52,503 nt of DNA from Actinomycetota bacterium (GTDB lineage Bacteria > Actinomycetota > Thermoleophilia > Gaiellales > Gaiellaceae): positions 1 to 52,503 of the forward strand of contig WLID01000009.1 in the NCBI GenBank assembly GCA_009702325.1, read 5' to 3'. The notes beneath the pieces are model-generated. The model saw nothing but the letters and a program-made list of their open reading frames with translations. It did not search any database and was not told the origin of the DNA. A program made the position numbers and the translations under genes. Shown one piece after another: positions 17,481 through 26,720 of this stretch (the stretch's first letter is position 1; the number at the start of each line of letters is the position of its first letter).

Positions 17481-19609
17481 GCTGTCATCTTCGGTTGCGT
17501 CTCCTTATCGTGTGCGCGCTCCTCGTGGCTGTCGCAGCAGGCTGCGGGTCGGGCGCGCAGGCCAGTGGGGTCACGTTGAAGGTCGACAAGAAGCCGTTTC
17601 GGGTGACCCTGCTCCGCGATGGGAAGGTCGTCGTGGCGCAGGACAGCGGCGCACGGCTCCGGTACCAAATCACCGGAACCGGCGAGCAGTACCACCTCAC
17701 AAACGTCATCTCCGCCAAGGGATCGACCTACACGGTGGCGACGAACGAGCCTGGACGAACCGCGGTCGTGACGGTTGCCACGCGCAGCTCTGGCCTCGCT
17801 CTTTCGCTCACGCTTCGGCCCGCGAGCGGCGTCCAGCAGGTGTACGACGCGTTCGACGTTGCACCCTCCGACCACTTCCTTGGCGGCGGAACAAATGGCG
17901 ACCGGGTCGACCTCCACGGTCAGATCGTCGCCGAAAAGGTCTCCTACCAATGTGCCTATATCGCCGCTCCGTTCTTTGCGAGTTCGGCGGGCTGGGGACT
18001 GAGACTTGCCACCCAAAATGTCTCTGCGCTCGCGTTCCCCGGGTCGCCGGGCGGCGCAGGATGCGCCTACGGGTCGGAGGATCAATGCGGCTTCCCGCCG
18101 CTTCCCGACAGGGCTGAGGTGTGTGTCCAGGGCGCGCGGCTCGACGAGCAGCTCTACACAGGCAGCCCCACCGACGTGCTGGCCGCCTACCAGCGCGATA
18201 CCGGTCCACCGCTTGCACCGCCGATCTCGCAGTACGCCCTGATGAAGTGGCGCGACGTCGTTTCCGGCCCCGACGAGATTCTCGAGGATGTCTCGCGCCT
18301 GCGGGCAGAAGGCATCCCGATCGGCTGGGTGATCCTCGACAACCCGTGGGAGACGTGTGTCGGGAGCCTCACCTTTGACACGAACCGCATTCCGGATCCG
18401 GCTGGATTGATCAAGTCGCTGCACGCGCAGCGCATCAAGCTGATGTTGTGGATCTCACCGAAGGTCACGTGTCCTGCCGGTGGGTACCAGCCGAGCGAGC
18501 TGATCGGTAGCGGCGCCGCCGCCGTCATCAACTTTTCGAACGGCGTTGCGGTCGGCCATTTCCAGGCAAAGCTACGCGCGCTCGTCGCGCTTGGCATCGA
18601 CGGCGTGAAGGGCGATCGCGGCGACGAAGTCGATCTCGAACCACGCGGCGCCGCGGCTCAAAACGCCTATGCGGTGCAATATGCGACGGCCTCGATGGCG
18701 GCGCTGCCGAAGGGGGCTGCTGCGATCTTCCGCGCGGGCTACACCGGTGAGCAGCGCGTGTTGCCCGCGGTCTGGGGTGGTGATCAGCCCGGTGATTGGG
18801 TTGGGCTGCAGCGGGCGATCCGTGGCGCGGCGACCGCTTCAATGAGCGGCTTCCCCGTGTGGGGGTCAGATGTTGGCGGTTACGCCTCTGCAGGTGTGAC
18901 CGCCGAAGTGTTCGCGCGGTGGGCCGGGCTGGGCGCCGTGTCGCCTGTGATGGAGGTTGGTGGGATCGGCGGCAACGCTACCCCGTGGGTGTTCGGCGCC
19001 CCTGCCATGCGGGCGCTGCGGAACGCTGCGGTGCTCCACTACGAGCTCTTCCCCTACCTGTACGCGCTTGGCAAGGCGGGCCTGCCCGCGCTGAGGCCGC
19101 TCGGGTATGGCTACCCCAGCGATTCGGGCTCCTGGTCGGCCGATCTCGAGCTTCTCGTTGGTGACGACCTCCTGGCCGCGCCTGTGACGGGCCCGGGCGA
19201 GAGCCCGAGCGTGTACCTCCCGCCGGGAACCTGGTTCGATCTCACAACGGGTGCTTCGGTCGTCGGTGGAACGACCTTCACCAGGCCAACCGCGATCGAT
19301 GTGCTCCCGCTGTACGTGCGTGCGGGCGCCGTGATTCCGTTCAACTTGAGGACTCCGACCAATGCGTGGTGGGGAACCGACGAACTCACGCATCAAGGTC
19401 GAGTGGGATTCCTCGCGACATCCGGCGCGAAGCTCGCGTTGACAGGGCAGCCGCATGACGTGCAGCTCTTCATCCCTGCGGCCGTGAAGCCATCGCGCGT
19501 CACGATCGGCGGAAAGGCTGTTGCCTTCACGTGGGTTGCAAGCCCGCTCGCTGGTGCTGTCGTGCGGTTGCACGGGCCTACCGTTACCGGCGCGATCGCG
19601 CTCCGATAG
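17477..19609 (+). CDS. glycoside hydrolase family 31 lipoprotein (alpha-glycosidase)
   Basis: A 710-residue secreted enzyme. The N-terminus is a signal peptide with a lipobox-like end: LIVCALLVAVAAGCGSG, so Cys22 or so may be lipidated. A beta-rich N-domain runs to about residue 250, then the catalytic barrel: WVILDNPWE, KLMLWISPKVTCP, GIDGVKGDRGDEVD with the nucleophile at about Asp380, VWGGDQPGDW with the acid/base at about Asp436, and VWGSDVGGY. YLPPGTWFDLTTG and LPLYVRAGAVIP are classic GH31 C-terminal features. Likely an alpha-glucosidase, alpha-xylosidase or alpha-sulfoquinovosidase-type enzyme; substrate unknown. Co-transcribed with the deacetylase-like gene (ATGA overlap), suggesting trimming of the exported glycan. 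Confidence 0.88.
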   Translation: MSCHLRLRLLIVCALLVAVAAGCGSGAQASGVTLKVDKKPFRVTLLRDGKVVVAQDSGARLRYQITGTGEQYHLTNVISAKGSTYTVATNEPGRTAVVTVATRSSGLALSLTLRPASGVQQVYDAFDVAPSDHFLGGGTNGDRVDLHGQIVAEKVSYQCAYIAAPFFASSAGWGLRLATQNVSALAFPGSPGGAGCAYGSEDQCGFPPLPDRAEVCVQGARLDEQLYTGSPTDVLAAYQRDTGPPLAPPISQYALMKWRDVVSGPDEILEDVSRLRAEGIPIGWVILDNPWETCVGSLTFDTNRIPDPAGLIKSLHAQRIKLMLWISPKVTCPAGGYQPSELIGSGAAAVINFSNGVAVGHFQAKLRALVALGIDGVKGDRGDEVDLEPRGAAAQNAYAVQYATASMAALPKGAAAIFRAGYTGEQRVLPAVWGGDQPGDWVGLQRAIRGAATASMSGFPVWGSDVGGYASAGVTAEVFARWAGLGAVSPVMEVGGIGGNATPWVFGAPAMRALRNAAVLHYELFPYLYALGKAGLPALRPLGYGYPSDSGSWSADLELLVGDDLLAAPVTGPGESPSVYLPPGTWFDLTTGASVVGGTTFTRPTAIDVLPLYVRAGAVIPFNLRTPTNAWWGTDELTHQGRVGFLATSGAKLALTGQPHDVQLFIPAAVKPSRVTIGGKAVAFTWVASPLAGAVVRLHGPTVTGAIALR

Positions 19610-19631
19610 CGAACATTGCGTGTGGGAGCCG

Positions 19632-19637
19632 TAGGAT
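19632..19637 (+). promoter_or_regulatory. putative -10 element (TAGGAT)
   Basis: TAGGAT is 6 bases before GTG 19644, so the mRNA of the sugar transferase gene could begin at its start codon. The AGGA within it could alternatively act as a weak ribosome binding site. Confidence 0.45.
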
Positions 19638-19643
19638 GACGGC

Positions 19644-21098
19644 GTGAGTACCGACCGTTTGCCGGGCGGGTACGCCGATGGTCAAGGCGATGTCCGCGCC
19701 GTAGCCCCATGGCTTCTCTCGCCATCCGCGCTCAAGGGTGTCGCCCGCAGGATCGTGAGCGTTGCGGCACTTGTCGCGATCGATATCGGCGGCCTCGTCC
19801 TGGGGCTCTACGGAGCACTCGCATTGCGGTCTGCTTTCGTCGACCCGAAGCCAATCCTCTGGAACCTCCTGTGGACGCGCGAGACTGACTGGCTGCCATT
19901 CCTCGTGTTGCTGCTCGTCCTCGTGTTCTCGCGCGGCCGTCTCTACGCAGCTCGCGAAGTGCGTGAAGGGGCGGGGCGCATCGTGCAGTCAGTCGTGATC
20001 GTTGCGTTGATCGCGCTCGCCTTCGCAATTGGCACAGGTCAGCACTTCACGACGTTCGGCCTCTATGCCGTCTCCACCTTGTTTGTCGCGACGCTCGTGA
20101 GCGGCTTTCGTTGGAGCTACGAGGTCGCATCGGCGTCGGTCATGCGCTCACTCGGGGTTCGCCGGCGCACGCTCCTTGTGGGTCACGAGAGTCAGGTCGC
20201 TGACCTGCGCGCGAAGCTTGGTCAGGGACGTGGCGGCATCGACTACGAGTTTCTGCCTGATGTGCGACTTGGGCCCGCGCTCACCACCGCCCTTGCAAGC
20301 GGTGTTGTTGACGAGGTGATCATCGCCGACACGGCGCTCTCCGAAACGGCGCTTCTCGACGTCGTCGAAGCCGCCCACCGTGAAGGGGTTCGGGTTCGCA
20401 TCGCACCGCGCACCACGGAGCTTCTGCTCGAGCGGGGTGAGTACATCCCGGGACAGGCGATCCCGCTCTTTGAGCTCCGCCCACCGGTGTTTGCGGGAGC
20501 CGATTGGGCCGTCAAGCGTGTGTTTGATGTTGTCGTTGCGCTGCTGATCGTGATCGTCGGTCTGCCGATCTGGCTTGTCGTTGCCGCTGCGATCAAGCTC
20601 GGCTCGAAGGGGCCTGTGTTCTACGCGGATCGGCGTGTCGGCCTCAACGAGCGTGAGTTTCACATGCTGAAGTTCAGGACGATGGTTGCCGGCGCCGCTG
20701 CGGCACAGCACGAGCTTGAGAGCGCCAACGAAGCGTCGGGAGCGCTGTTCAAGATTCGAAACGATCCACGGGTGACGGCGGTTGGGAAGGTCTTGCGGCG
20801 CTTCTCGCTCGATGAGGTGCCGAATGTCGTCAACGTCCTTCGAGGCGAAATGTCGCTCGTCGGGCCGCGGCCGCTGCCGTTGCGTGATCACGCGCTGCTT
20901 GAAGAGTGGCATCGCCGACGCTCACACGTGCTGCCCGGCATGACCGGCCTCTGGCAGATCGCAGGACGCAGCGACCTCTCCTTCGACGATCTTGTGCGAC
21001 TGGACTTCTTCTACCTCGAAAACTGGTCGCTCTGGCTCGACATCAGCATCCTGATCCGGACGCTCCCGGCCGTCGTGGCGCGGCGTGGCGCCTACTAG
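19644..21098 (+). CDS. polyprenyl glycosylphosphotransferase (initiating sugar transferase, WbaP/CpsE type)
   Basis: A 484-residue membrane enzyme. Residues 30-150 hold about four transmembrane helices, followed by a Rossmann-like CoA_binding_3 region (RRRTLLVGHESQVADL). From about 290 comes the bacterial sugar transferase domain: KRVFDVVVALLIVIVGLPIW (membrane hairpin), GPVFYADRRVGLN, FHMLKFRTM, LRRFSLDEVPNVVNVLRGEM, SLVGPRPLP and PGMTGLWQIAGRSD. It transfers a sugar-1-phosphate from a nucleotide sugar to undecaprenyl phosphate, the first step of polymer assembly. It starts at GTG 19644. It is one of two initiating enzymes in this window, the other being WecA-like. Confidence 0.93.
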   Translation: MSTDRLPGGYADGQGDVRAVAPWLLSPSALKGVARRIVSVAALVAIDIGGLVLGLYGALALRSAFVDPKPILWNLLWTRETDWLPFLVLLLVLVFSRGRLYAAREVREGAGRIVQSVVIVALIALAFAIGTGQHFTTFGLYAVSTLFVATLVSGFRWSYEVASASVMRSLGVRRRTLLVGHESQVADLRAKLGQGRGGIDYEFLPDVRLGPALTTALASGVVDEVIIADTALSETALLDVVEAAHREGVRVRIAPRTTELLLERGEYIPGQAIPLFELRPPVFAGADWAVKRVFDVVVALLIVIVGLPIWLVVAAAIKLGSKGPVFYADRRVGLNEREFHMLKFRTMVAGAAAAQHELESANEASGALFKIRNDPRVTAVGKVLRRFSLDEVPNVVNVLRGEMSLVGPRPLPLRDHALLEEWHRRRSHVLPGMTGLWQIAGRSDLSFDDLVRLDFFYLENWSLWLDISILIRTLPAVVARRGAY

Positions 21099-21137
21099 GT
21101 CGTTGAGGCTCCTAACCGCGCCGTAACCGGCGTCTGA

Positions 21138-21143
21138 GACACT
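21138..21143 (+). promoter_or_regulatory. putative -10-like element (GACACT)
   Basis: GACACT lies 6 bases before GTG 21150. The same hexamer sits 7 bases before ATG 39716, so it may be a variant of the TA(N)3T element used elsewhere here. Confidence 0.3.
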
Positions 21144-21149
21144 GCGCGA

Positions 21150-22358
21150 GTGCGTTCTCCCAAAATCCTCTGTGTCGCTTCGGCGATCGACCTCGACTTT
21201 CGGTACGGCTGCACGCCAGCGTGGTGGCAGCTCTGGAAGGGGCTGCACGACGAGGGCGCCAACCTGATCGTGACGCCGTACCGCGGCCGACCTGTGGAAA
21301 CACCGTGGTGGCGCGTGGCGGAGAACCCGACCTACCGGGAAGGGGAGTCGTTCGCGGCGGCCCGCAACCTCGCCGCACGCGTTCGCGGCGACAAGTACCT
21401 GCGCCGCGCTGAGGAGAGCCCCGACGACACGCTCGTCGACCGGATGACGCGCGAGGCGGTGTGGCGCTTCGTGACGCCACGTTGGCGGAAGCATCTCGAA
21501 CGGTTGATCGAGCGGGAACGCCCCGATGCGGTGATCGTGTTCACGGTGCCCATGGCTCACTTCCGGGGCATTCCGACGGCGCTCCGTGAGAAGTACGGGA
21601 TCCCCGTGGTCTTCTACGACGGCGACGTGCCAATGAGCCTGCCGCAGTTTGGCGGCATGGACACAGGGTTCAACTACTACCACGGTGCTGAGCCGTCCGA
21701 ATACGACCTCGTGCTTTCGAACTCCGAGGGTGGGTTGGATGCGTTGCGTGAGCTTGGTGCACGCCGAGCTGAGGCGGTGTTCTGGGGTGCAGACCCCGAC
21801 TTCTTCTCGCCCCAAGATGTCGAGAAGGAGATGGACGTGTTCTTCTACGGCTACGGCGACAAGTTCCGCCGCGACTGGATGGCGGCGATGGTCGGAGAGC
21901 CGTCGCGGCGACTCACGGACGTCGACTTTGTGCTCGGCGGGCGCGACTTCCAGGGTGACACAGGCGATGCCCGGATGCTCGGTGACGTTCCGTTCAACAT
22001 GTTCCCCCGCACCATTTCAACGGCGCGTGTGAACCTCTGCATCACCCGCCGCTCGCACGCTTCCGTCTACGCGTCCTCATCGTGTCGCCCCTTCGAGCTC
22101 GCCTCGGCGGGGGCCGCCATCGTCGCGAACCCGTACCTCGGCATCGAGCAGTGGTTCGAGCCTGGCTCGGAGCTTCTCGTCGTTGAGAGCGCCGGCGAGG
22201 CGGTCGACGCCTACACGAACCTCCTTGACGATCCGGCGCAAGCTGTGGAGCTTGGGCGACGCGCGCGGGAGCGGGTGCTCGACGAGCACACCTACCGCCA
22301 TCGAGCCCGCCGGGTGCTCGATCTGATCGGCCTCGGCACCGGTGCGCATGTCGGCTGA
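21150..22358 (+). CDS. CgeB-like glycosyltransferase
   Basis: A 402-residue GT-B-like protein. It begins RSPKILCVASAIDLDFRYGC and continues with VIVFTVPMAHFRGIP, VVFYDGDVPMSLPQFGGMD, and YDLVLSNSEGGLDALRELG. The C-terminal half has AVFWGADPDFFSP, MDVFFYGYGDKFRRDWM, and SSCRPFELASAGAAIVANPY, the last being typical of CgeB/spore maturation-type transferases (Glyco_trans_1_2). GTG 21150 is chosen from the position of the first strand and the upstream hexamer. Heads a four-gene operon with a GT2, a DUF2304 protein and a small membrane protein. Confidence 0.78.
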   Translation: MRSPKILCVASAIDLDFRYGCTPAWWQLWKGLHDEGANLIVTPYRGRPVETPWWRVAENPTYREGESFAAARNLAARVRGDKYLRRAEESPDDTLVDRMTREAVWRFVTPRWRKHLERLIERERPDAVIVFTVPMAHFRGIPTALREKYGIPVVFYDGDVPMSLPQFGGMDTGFNYYHGAEPSEYDLVLSNSEGGLDALRELGARRAEAVFWGADPDFFSPQDVEKEMDVFFYGYGDKFRRDWMAAMVGEPSRRLTDVDFVLGGRDFQGDTGDARMLGDVPFNMFPRTISTARVNLCITRRSHASVYASSSCRPFELASAGAAIVANPYLGIEQWFEPGSELLVVESAGEAVDAYTNLLDDPAQAVELGRRARERVLDEHTYRHRARRVLDLIGLGTGAHVG

Positions 22359-23106
22359 GTCGCACGCGGGTGTTCCTGACAACGCGCTCGCGATGCGGCG
22401 GGTTGCAATCGTCCCGGCGTTCAACGAGGAGAAGAACATCGTTCGGGTGCTCGCCGAGCTGCGTTCGTTCGACGCGGGCCTCGACGTGGTTGTCATCTCC
22501 GATGGCTCCACGGACCGGACGCGAGAGGTTGCCGAGGCGCACGGGGCGCGGGTGCTGCAGCTCCCGTTCAACCTTGGCATCGGCGGTGCGGTTCAGACGG
22601 GGTTCCGGTACGCGTGGGAGAACGGGTACGACTTGGCTTTACGTGTTGACGGCGACGGCCAGCACGACGCATCACAGCTCGGCAACGTCATGGAGCCCGT
22701 GGTTGCAGGTCGCGCTGATATCGCCATCGGTTCGCGGTTCGTTGCGACCGGCGGCTACCGATCGTCTGCCGTGCGCCGCATCGGCATTCGGTTGCTCGCC
22801 TGGGTTGTGACGCGCATCGCGCGCCAACCGCTCACGGATACGACGTCAGGCTTTCAGGTGTTGAATCGCAAGGCGATTCGGTTGTACGCCGCCGATCTGC
22901 CCCACGACTACCCGGAGGTGGAGGGGCTCGTGATGGCGATCCGCCACAAGATGCGTGTGTGTGAGGTGCCGGTCACGATGCGCGAGCGCGAGCATGGGCG
23001 CTCGTCGATCGGTTCGCTCGCGTCGGTTTACTACATGTTCAAGGTGCTGCTCGCGGTGTTCGTCGGCCTCTTCCGCAAGAGTGTTGTGCCGGAGGATCGC
23101 GCATGA
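22348..23106 (+). CDS. GT2 glycosyltransferase, dolichyl-phosphate mannose synthase-like
   Basis: About 252 residues with a GT-A fold: RVAIVPAFNEEKNIVRVL, VVVISDGSTDRTREVA, PFNLGIGGAVQTGFRYA, and LRVDGDGQHDASQL, whose DGDGQHD is the metal-binding DxD region of DPM1/DPG synthases. TDTTSGFQVLNRKAI and SIGSLASVYYMFKVLLAVFVGLF follow, the latter a membrane-associated tail. Such enzymes make polyprenyl-phosphate sugars, the donors that GT-C enzymes need. ATG 22348 overlaps the previous gene by 11 bases; GTG 22342 and ATG 22393 are alternatives. The next gene encodes DUF2304, a frequent partner. Confidence 0.85.
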   Translation: MSAESHAGVPDNALAMRRVAIVPAFNEEKNIVRVLAELRSFDAGLDVVVISDGSTDRTREVAEAHGARVLQLPFNLGIGGAVQTGFRYAWENGYDLALRVDGDGQHDASQLGNVMEPVVAGRADIAIGSRFVATGGYRSSAVRRIGIRLLAWVVTRIARQPLTDTTSGFQVLNRKAIRLYAADLPHDYPEVEGLVMAIRHKMRVCEVPVTMREREHGRSSIGSLASVYYMFKVLLAVFVGLFRKSVVPEDRA

Positions 23107-23468
23107 CCCCACTGAAGATCACCATCGCGGCGACCATCGTGTCACTGCTTCTGCTCGCCGGTGTGTTTGAGCTGATCCGGTCGCGCCGGCTGCGTGAACG
23201 CTACGCACTCCTCTGGCTCGCAACCGGGCTCGTGCTCCTCGTGCTCTCGGCGTGGCGCGGTGGGCTGAACACGATCGCAAGCTGGGTTGGCGTGCGTGGC
23301 TATCCACCCGCCGTGCTGTTTGCCGTCGGCCTGCTGTTTGTGATCCTCGTGCTGCTGCACTACTCGACGGTGATCTCGCGCCTCACCGATCAGAACGCGA
23401 CTCTTGCTCAGCGGGTCGCGTTGATCGAGTCGGAGCTGCGTGAGCGTCGTTCCAGCACCCGTGACTAG
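23103..23468 (+). CDS. DUF2304 membrane protein
   Basis: A 121-residue protein with three hydrophobic helices: ITIAATIVSLLLLAGVFELI, YALLWLATGLVLLVLS, and PPAVLFAVGLLFVILVLLHY. A short coiled-coil tail follows (RLTDQNATLAQRVALIESEL). The RRLRERYALLWL segment between helices one and two is typical of DUF2304. Members commonly lie beside DPM1-like GT2 genes, as here, and may hold the transferase at the membrane; that role is inference. ATG 23103 overlaps the GT2 stop by 4 bases. Confidence 0.82.
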   Translation: MTPLKITIAATIVSLLLLAGVFELIRSRRLRERYALLWLATGLVLLVLSAWRGGLNTIASWVGVRGYPPAVLFAVGLLFVILVLLHYSTVISRLTDQNATLAQRVALIESELRERRSSTRD

Positions 23469-23814
23469 CGCGGCAACCGTCGAAGCGCCAGGCAGGGTGA
23501 GGCGGGCCTCGGCTCAACCAGCGATTACGGCGCTCTTCATGGGGGCGTTGTGTCTCCTGGCGATGGTGGGGATCGTGACCGTCACGCACCACACGCCACC
23601 GCAGGGGACGCCGTACGTTGCGGCGGAGCCATGGAAGGGTGCGCTGTGGGTCTTTGTCATCGGAGCGGTCGCGGCCTGGGTCACCGCCCTTGGAATCGTC
23701 GCCCGCCGTCGTGAGCTTCTGCGCGTGGTGATTGGCATCGCGGTGTGTATCCAGGCGGCGCCGCTCTCCGTCGTCGCGCTGTCAGATGTCCTGACATCAG
23801 CGCTGAACGCGTAG
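23461..23814 (+). CDS. small three-helix membrane protein, unknown function
   Basis: About 117 residues. I do not recognise a family. Three hydrophobic segments are visible: ITALFMGALCLLAMVGIVTV, ALWVFVIGAVAAWVTALGIV and a C-terminal VVIGIAVCIQAAPLSVVAL. An outer loop HHTPPQGTPYVAAEPW is Pro-rich. GTG 23461 is preferred because it overlaps the DUF2304 stop by 8 bases (GTGACTAG); an earlier GTG at 23440 would overlap more deeply. It ends 11 bases from the convergent fusion gene. Its location suggests an accessory to the GT2/DUF2304 unit. Confidence 0.65.
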   Translation: MTSAATVEAPGRVRRASAQPAITALFMGALCLLAMVGIVTVTHHTPPQGTPYVAAEPWKGALWVFVIGAVAAWVTALGIVARRRELLRVVIGIAVCIQAAPLSVVALSDVLTSALNA

Positions 23815-23825
23815 CGCCGACCCGG

Positions 23826-26720
23826 CTAGTTCTCGACAACCGCCGCGCTCGAAAGCGCGATCGGATCGCCCGAACCTCCGAGTGGGGCGGCCGTTACCGC
23901 GACGCGATACACCCAGTGGCCCGGGCCAGGATCGTCGGTAAACGTCCGTTGGCCGGTGCGCGCGATCGGCTCACCCGAGAGCACGCAATATTTCGCAGCG
24001 GCGGCGGGTGATGGTGGGCAGGCGATCGGATCTTCAGGAGCGCGGTAGATCGCGAACCCCACACGGGTCCCGCGGTGCGCTTGCGGCGGCCAGGTCAACG
24101 TCACGGAGCCGCCGACACCGATGTTCGCGACAACGTCGAGCTTGAACGTCTCGCTTGGGAGATAGAGGTTGAGGTTCTGTTGATCGACTGCAATCGGGGC
24201 GTGCAGCACCGGGAATGTGAGCACGACGACGAGCGGTACGAGAGAGCACACACCTGCAACACCCGTCGCGACACGAAGTCGGGTTCGAGACCACTGCGCG
24301 GCGCGAGGAACCTGCTGGGCGGCGGTCGCAAGCCGCGCCCCAAACCCGGGGATGAGGAAGGGGATTGACATCACGATCAGGAAGAGCGCCGGAAACGCCG
24401 GAATCTCGTTGCGGAAGAACGTGCCGGTGACGACGTCGTTCGAGTTCCGGCTGCCCTTCGCGATGAAATACACGGCGAGCCAGCCGCCAATCGCCGCTGC
24501 TGCTACGCCCGACCGACGCCAGAGCCCAAGCAGGCCTGCGAGGATCGCCCACTCAAGCAGGCGAAGGCTCCAGGTGTACTCGCGGATCTGGTTCAGGTTG
24601 CCGTTCATGCTGTCCCAGCTGAAGGGGAAGTACGTTCCGATGTTGAGGCTCGGCACAGCGACCTGGAGCGAGGCGCCAGACGCCGTCGCCGAGGTGTTGA
24701 AGATCGGGAGCGAACCCAATCCTCGGGACTTCCAAATCGCAAGCGACAGAAGCAGAGGCGCCATGCCGGCAGCTGCCAGACCAAGTAGGCGCGGCCTTCG
24801 CGCGACAGCGAACGCGAGGATCAACCCGGGCAACGCGAGGCCTGATGAAGGCTTGGTCCCGATGGCGATCCCTGCCGCGACACCTGCGTAGACCGCGAAC
24901 CAGTCGCTGTTTCGGTCGAGCGCAGTGAGCGTGAAGTAGAGCGTCACAACGAGTGCGACCGTCACGGGGAAGTCCCCGATTCCGTTCAGGCCGAGTGCGC
25001 TTGGCATCACCTGGTCGTAGAGCCGACCGTGGTAGCGGCTGTAGAACCAGAACTCTGCGAGAAGCGGAATCATCGTCCACAGCACGATTCCCGCGGCTGC
25101 AAATGCACGCCCTCCGATCAGCCGCAAGATGCCGTAGAGGGCGCTGAGCAGGATCGGCCAGAGGAGCAGCTGGTTGACGGCAATCACGCCTGGCATTCCC
25201 GCAGCGATATTCGGCCCGGTGAAGTGCGCAACCGGTGCGGTGAGCAGCGAGAAGACGAATCCGATTGCGGTCACGGGAAGGTGCCCATGACTCAACACCC
25301 ACGCGGAGGTGTAGTACCAGGTGCCGTCGCCCCCGTGGTAAAAGAGCCAGCCGTTGTGATTGGCGCGATTCGCAACCTGCCAGTTGACGAACCACTGCAG
25401 GACGATCGCCGCCGCGACGACGAGCGGTACGGGCACGCGGCTGATGCGAGTCGCGGTGCCACGCGCGCCGGCGGTGAGCGCTCGGGTCATGTGCTCTGTC
25501 AGCTGGCCAACACGTCCCGGGCGTTGGATTCGGAGCGCGGTGTACTCAGCCGTGTTCTGCTCCGCGCCGAGAATCCCGGTCATGGCCGACGCAGCAATGT
25601 TTTCGTCGGCAGTGGTTGGGCCGCCAGGGATGATTGCAGTTGCCGCCGCGGCCGCAATGTTCTCGTCAGCCGTGGCAGGATCGTGTGAGGCCGGGAGCAG
25701 AGCAGTCGATTCCCCCGGCGGAAGCTCGTGGTTTGGAGCAGGCGCCGAGATCTCGCGCGGCGCGGCCGCGGCCGCGGGAAGCGCCGGACGAGGTGTGCCG
25801 CCGGCTGCGCGGCCGTCAGGGTGGTGTTCGCGGAACCAGTCGATCGTCCGCTTGAGACCCTCGCGCAGCTCGGTTCGCGCGACGAAGCCGAACTCTTCCT
25901 TGGCGCGCGTCGTGTCGAGCGCACGTCGCGGCTGCCCGTTCGGCATCTCGGTATTCCAGATGATCTCGCCGTTGAACCCGGTGAGGTCGGCGATCGTCTC
26001 CGCGAGTTCGCGGATCGTGATCTCCTGACCTGTCCCGACGTTGACCGGCTCGTTCCCGTCGTAGCGCTCGCCCGCAAGTACGAAGGCTTCGGCGGCGTCC
26101 TCGACGTAGAGGAACTCACGGCTTGGAGAGCCATCACCCCAAAGCTCGACACTCTCCCGTCCCTCGATCATCTTGCGGATCAGTGCTGGGATCACATGCG
26201 AGGTTTCGAGATCGAAGTTGTCGCGCGGCCCGTAGAGGTTGGCGGGAAGCAGGAACACCGAGTCGAGCCCGTACTGCTGGCGATACGACTGACCGCCAAC
26301 GAGCACCGATTTCTTTGCGACCCCGTAGGGCGCATTGGTCTCTTCGGGGTACCCGTACCAGAGGTCGTCTTCGCGGAACGGGACCGGAGTGAACTTCGGG
26401 TAGGCGCACACGGTGCCTGCAATCACGACCTTCTTGACGCCGTAGAGCCGCGAGAGTTCAAGGACGTTCGCGCCCATCATCAGGTTCGCGTACCAGTAGC
26501 GGCCCGGATTGGCGCGGTTCGCGCCGATGCCGCCAACTTCGGCAGCGAGGTGGTAGACGACCTCGGGGCGCTGGTCGCGGAACAGCCGTTCCGCGGCCTC
26601 CCATCGGGTTAGGTCGGCCTCCGTGCGCCGCGGGGCGGTGACGTCAAGCCCTTCCGCGCGAAGTCGCTCGACGAGGTGCGACCCGAGAAAGCCGCCGCCG
26701 CCGGTGACAAGAACGCTCAC
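23826..26720 (-). CDS. fusion: GDP-L-fucose synthase + repeat linker + polytopic GT-C-like membrane protein
   Basis: A 964-residue composite read in one frame. Residues 1-300 are a GDP-L-fucose synthase (GMER): [37 protein letters not shown] with Cys105, and PYGVAK with Tyr132/Lys136. Residues 301-425 are a Pro/Ala-rich linker with two copies of TADENIAA (350-357 and 370-377). From about 430 to 845 many hydrophobic helices follow, resembling GT-C/GT39 membrane transferases, including a [15 protein letters not shown] loop. The last 120 residues, SVTLTWPPQ to [10 protein letters not shown], look like a fibronectin type III domain. GTG 26720 overlaps the dehydratase stop by 4 bases. If real, nucleotide-sugar synthesis is tethered to a membrane transferase; I know of no standard family with this layout. 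Confidence 0.8.
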   Translation of the reverse strand: MSVLVTGGGGFLGSHLVERLRAEGLDVTAPRRTEADLTRWEAAERLFRDQRPEVVYHLAAEVGGIGANRANPGRYWYANLMMGANVLELSRLYGVKKVVIAGTVCAYPKFTPVPFREDDLWYGYPEETNAPYGVAKKSVLVGGQSYRQQYGLDSVFLLPANLYGPRDNFDLETSHVIPALIRKMIEGRESVELWGDGSPSREFLYVEDAAEAFVLAGERYDGNEPVNVGTGQEITIRELAETIADLTGFNGEIIWNTEMPNGQPRRALDTTRAKEEFGFVARTELREGLKRTIDWFREHHPDGRAAGGTPRPALPAAAAAPREISAPAPNHELPPGESTALLPASHDPATADENIAAAAATAIIPGGPTTADENIAASAMTGILGAEQNTAEYTALRIQRPGRVGQLTEHMTRALTAGARGTATRISRVPVPLVVAAAIVLQWFVNWQVANRANHNGWLFYHGGDGTWYYTSAWVLSHGHLPVTAIGFVFSLLTAPVAHFTGPNIAAGMPGVIAVNQLLLWPILLSALYGILRLIGGRAFAAAGIVLWTMIPLLAEFWFYSRYHGRLYDQVMPSALGLNGIGDFPVTVALVVTLYFTLTALDRNSDWFAVYAGVAAGIAIGTKPSSGLALPGLILAFAVARRPRLLGLAAAGMAPLLLSLAIWKSRGLGSLPIFNTSATASGASLQVAVPSLNIGTYFPFSWDSMNGNLNQIREYTWSLRLLEWAILAGLLGLWRRSGVAAAAIGGWLAVYFIAKGSRNSNDVVTGTFFRNEIPAFPALFLIVMSIPFLIPGFGARLATAAQQVPRAAQWSRTRLRVATGVAGVCSLVPLVVVLTFPVLHAPIAVDQQNLNLYLPSETFKLDVVANIGVGGSVTLTWPPQAHRGTRVGFAIYRAPEDPIACPPSPAAAAKYCVLSGEPIARTGQRTFTDDPGPGHWVYRVAVTAAPLGGSGDPIALSSAAVVEN

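Noticed and set aside
16894..18117. Plus-strand open frame of about 400 codons overlapping the deacetylase-like and GH31 genes
   Set aside because: Different frame from two genes with clear motifs; Arg/Ser-rich and motif-free.
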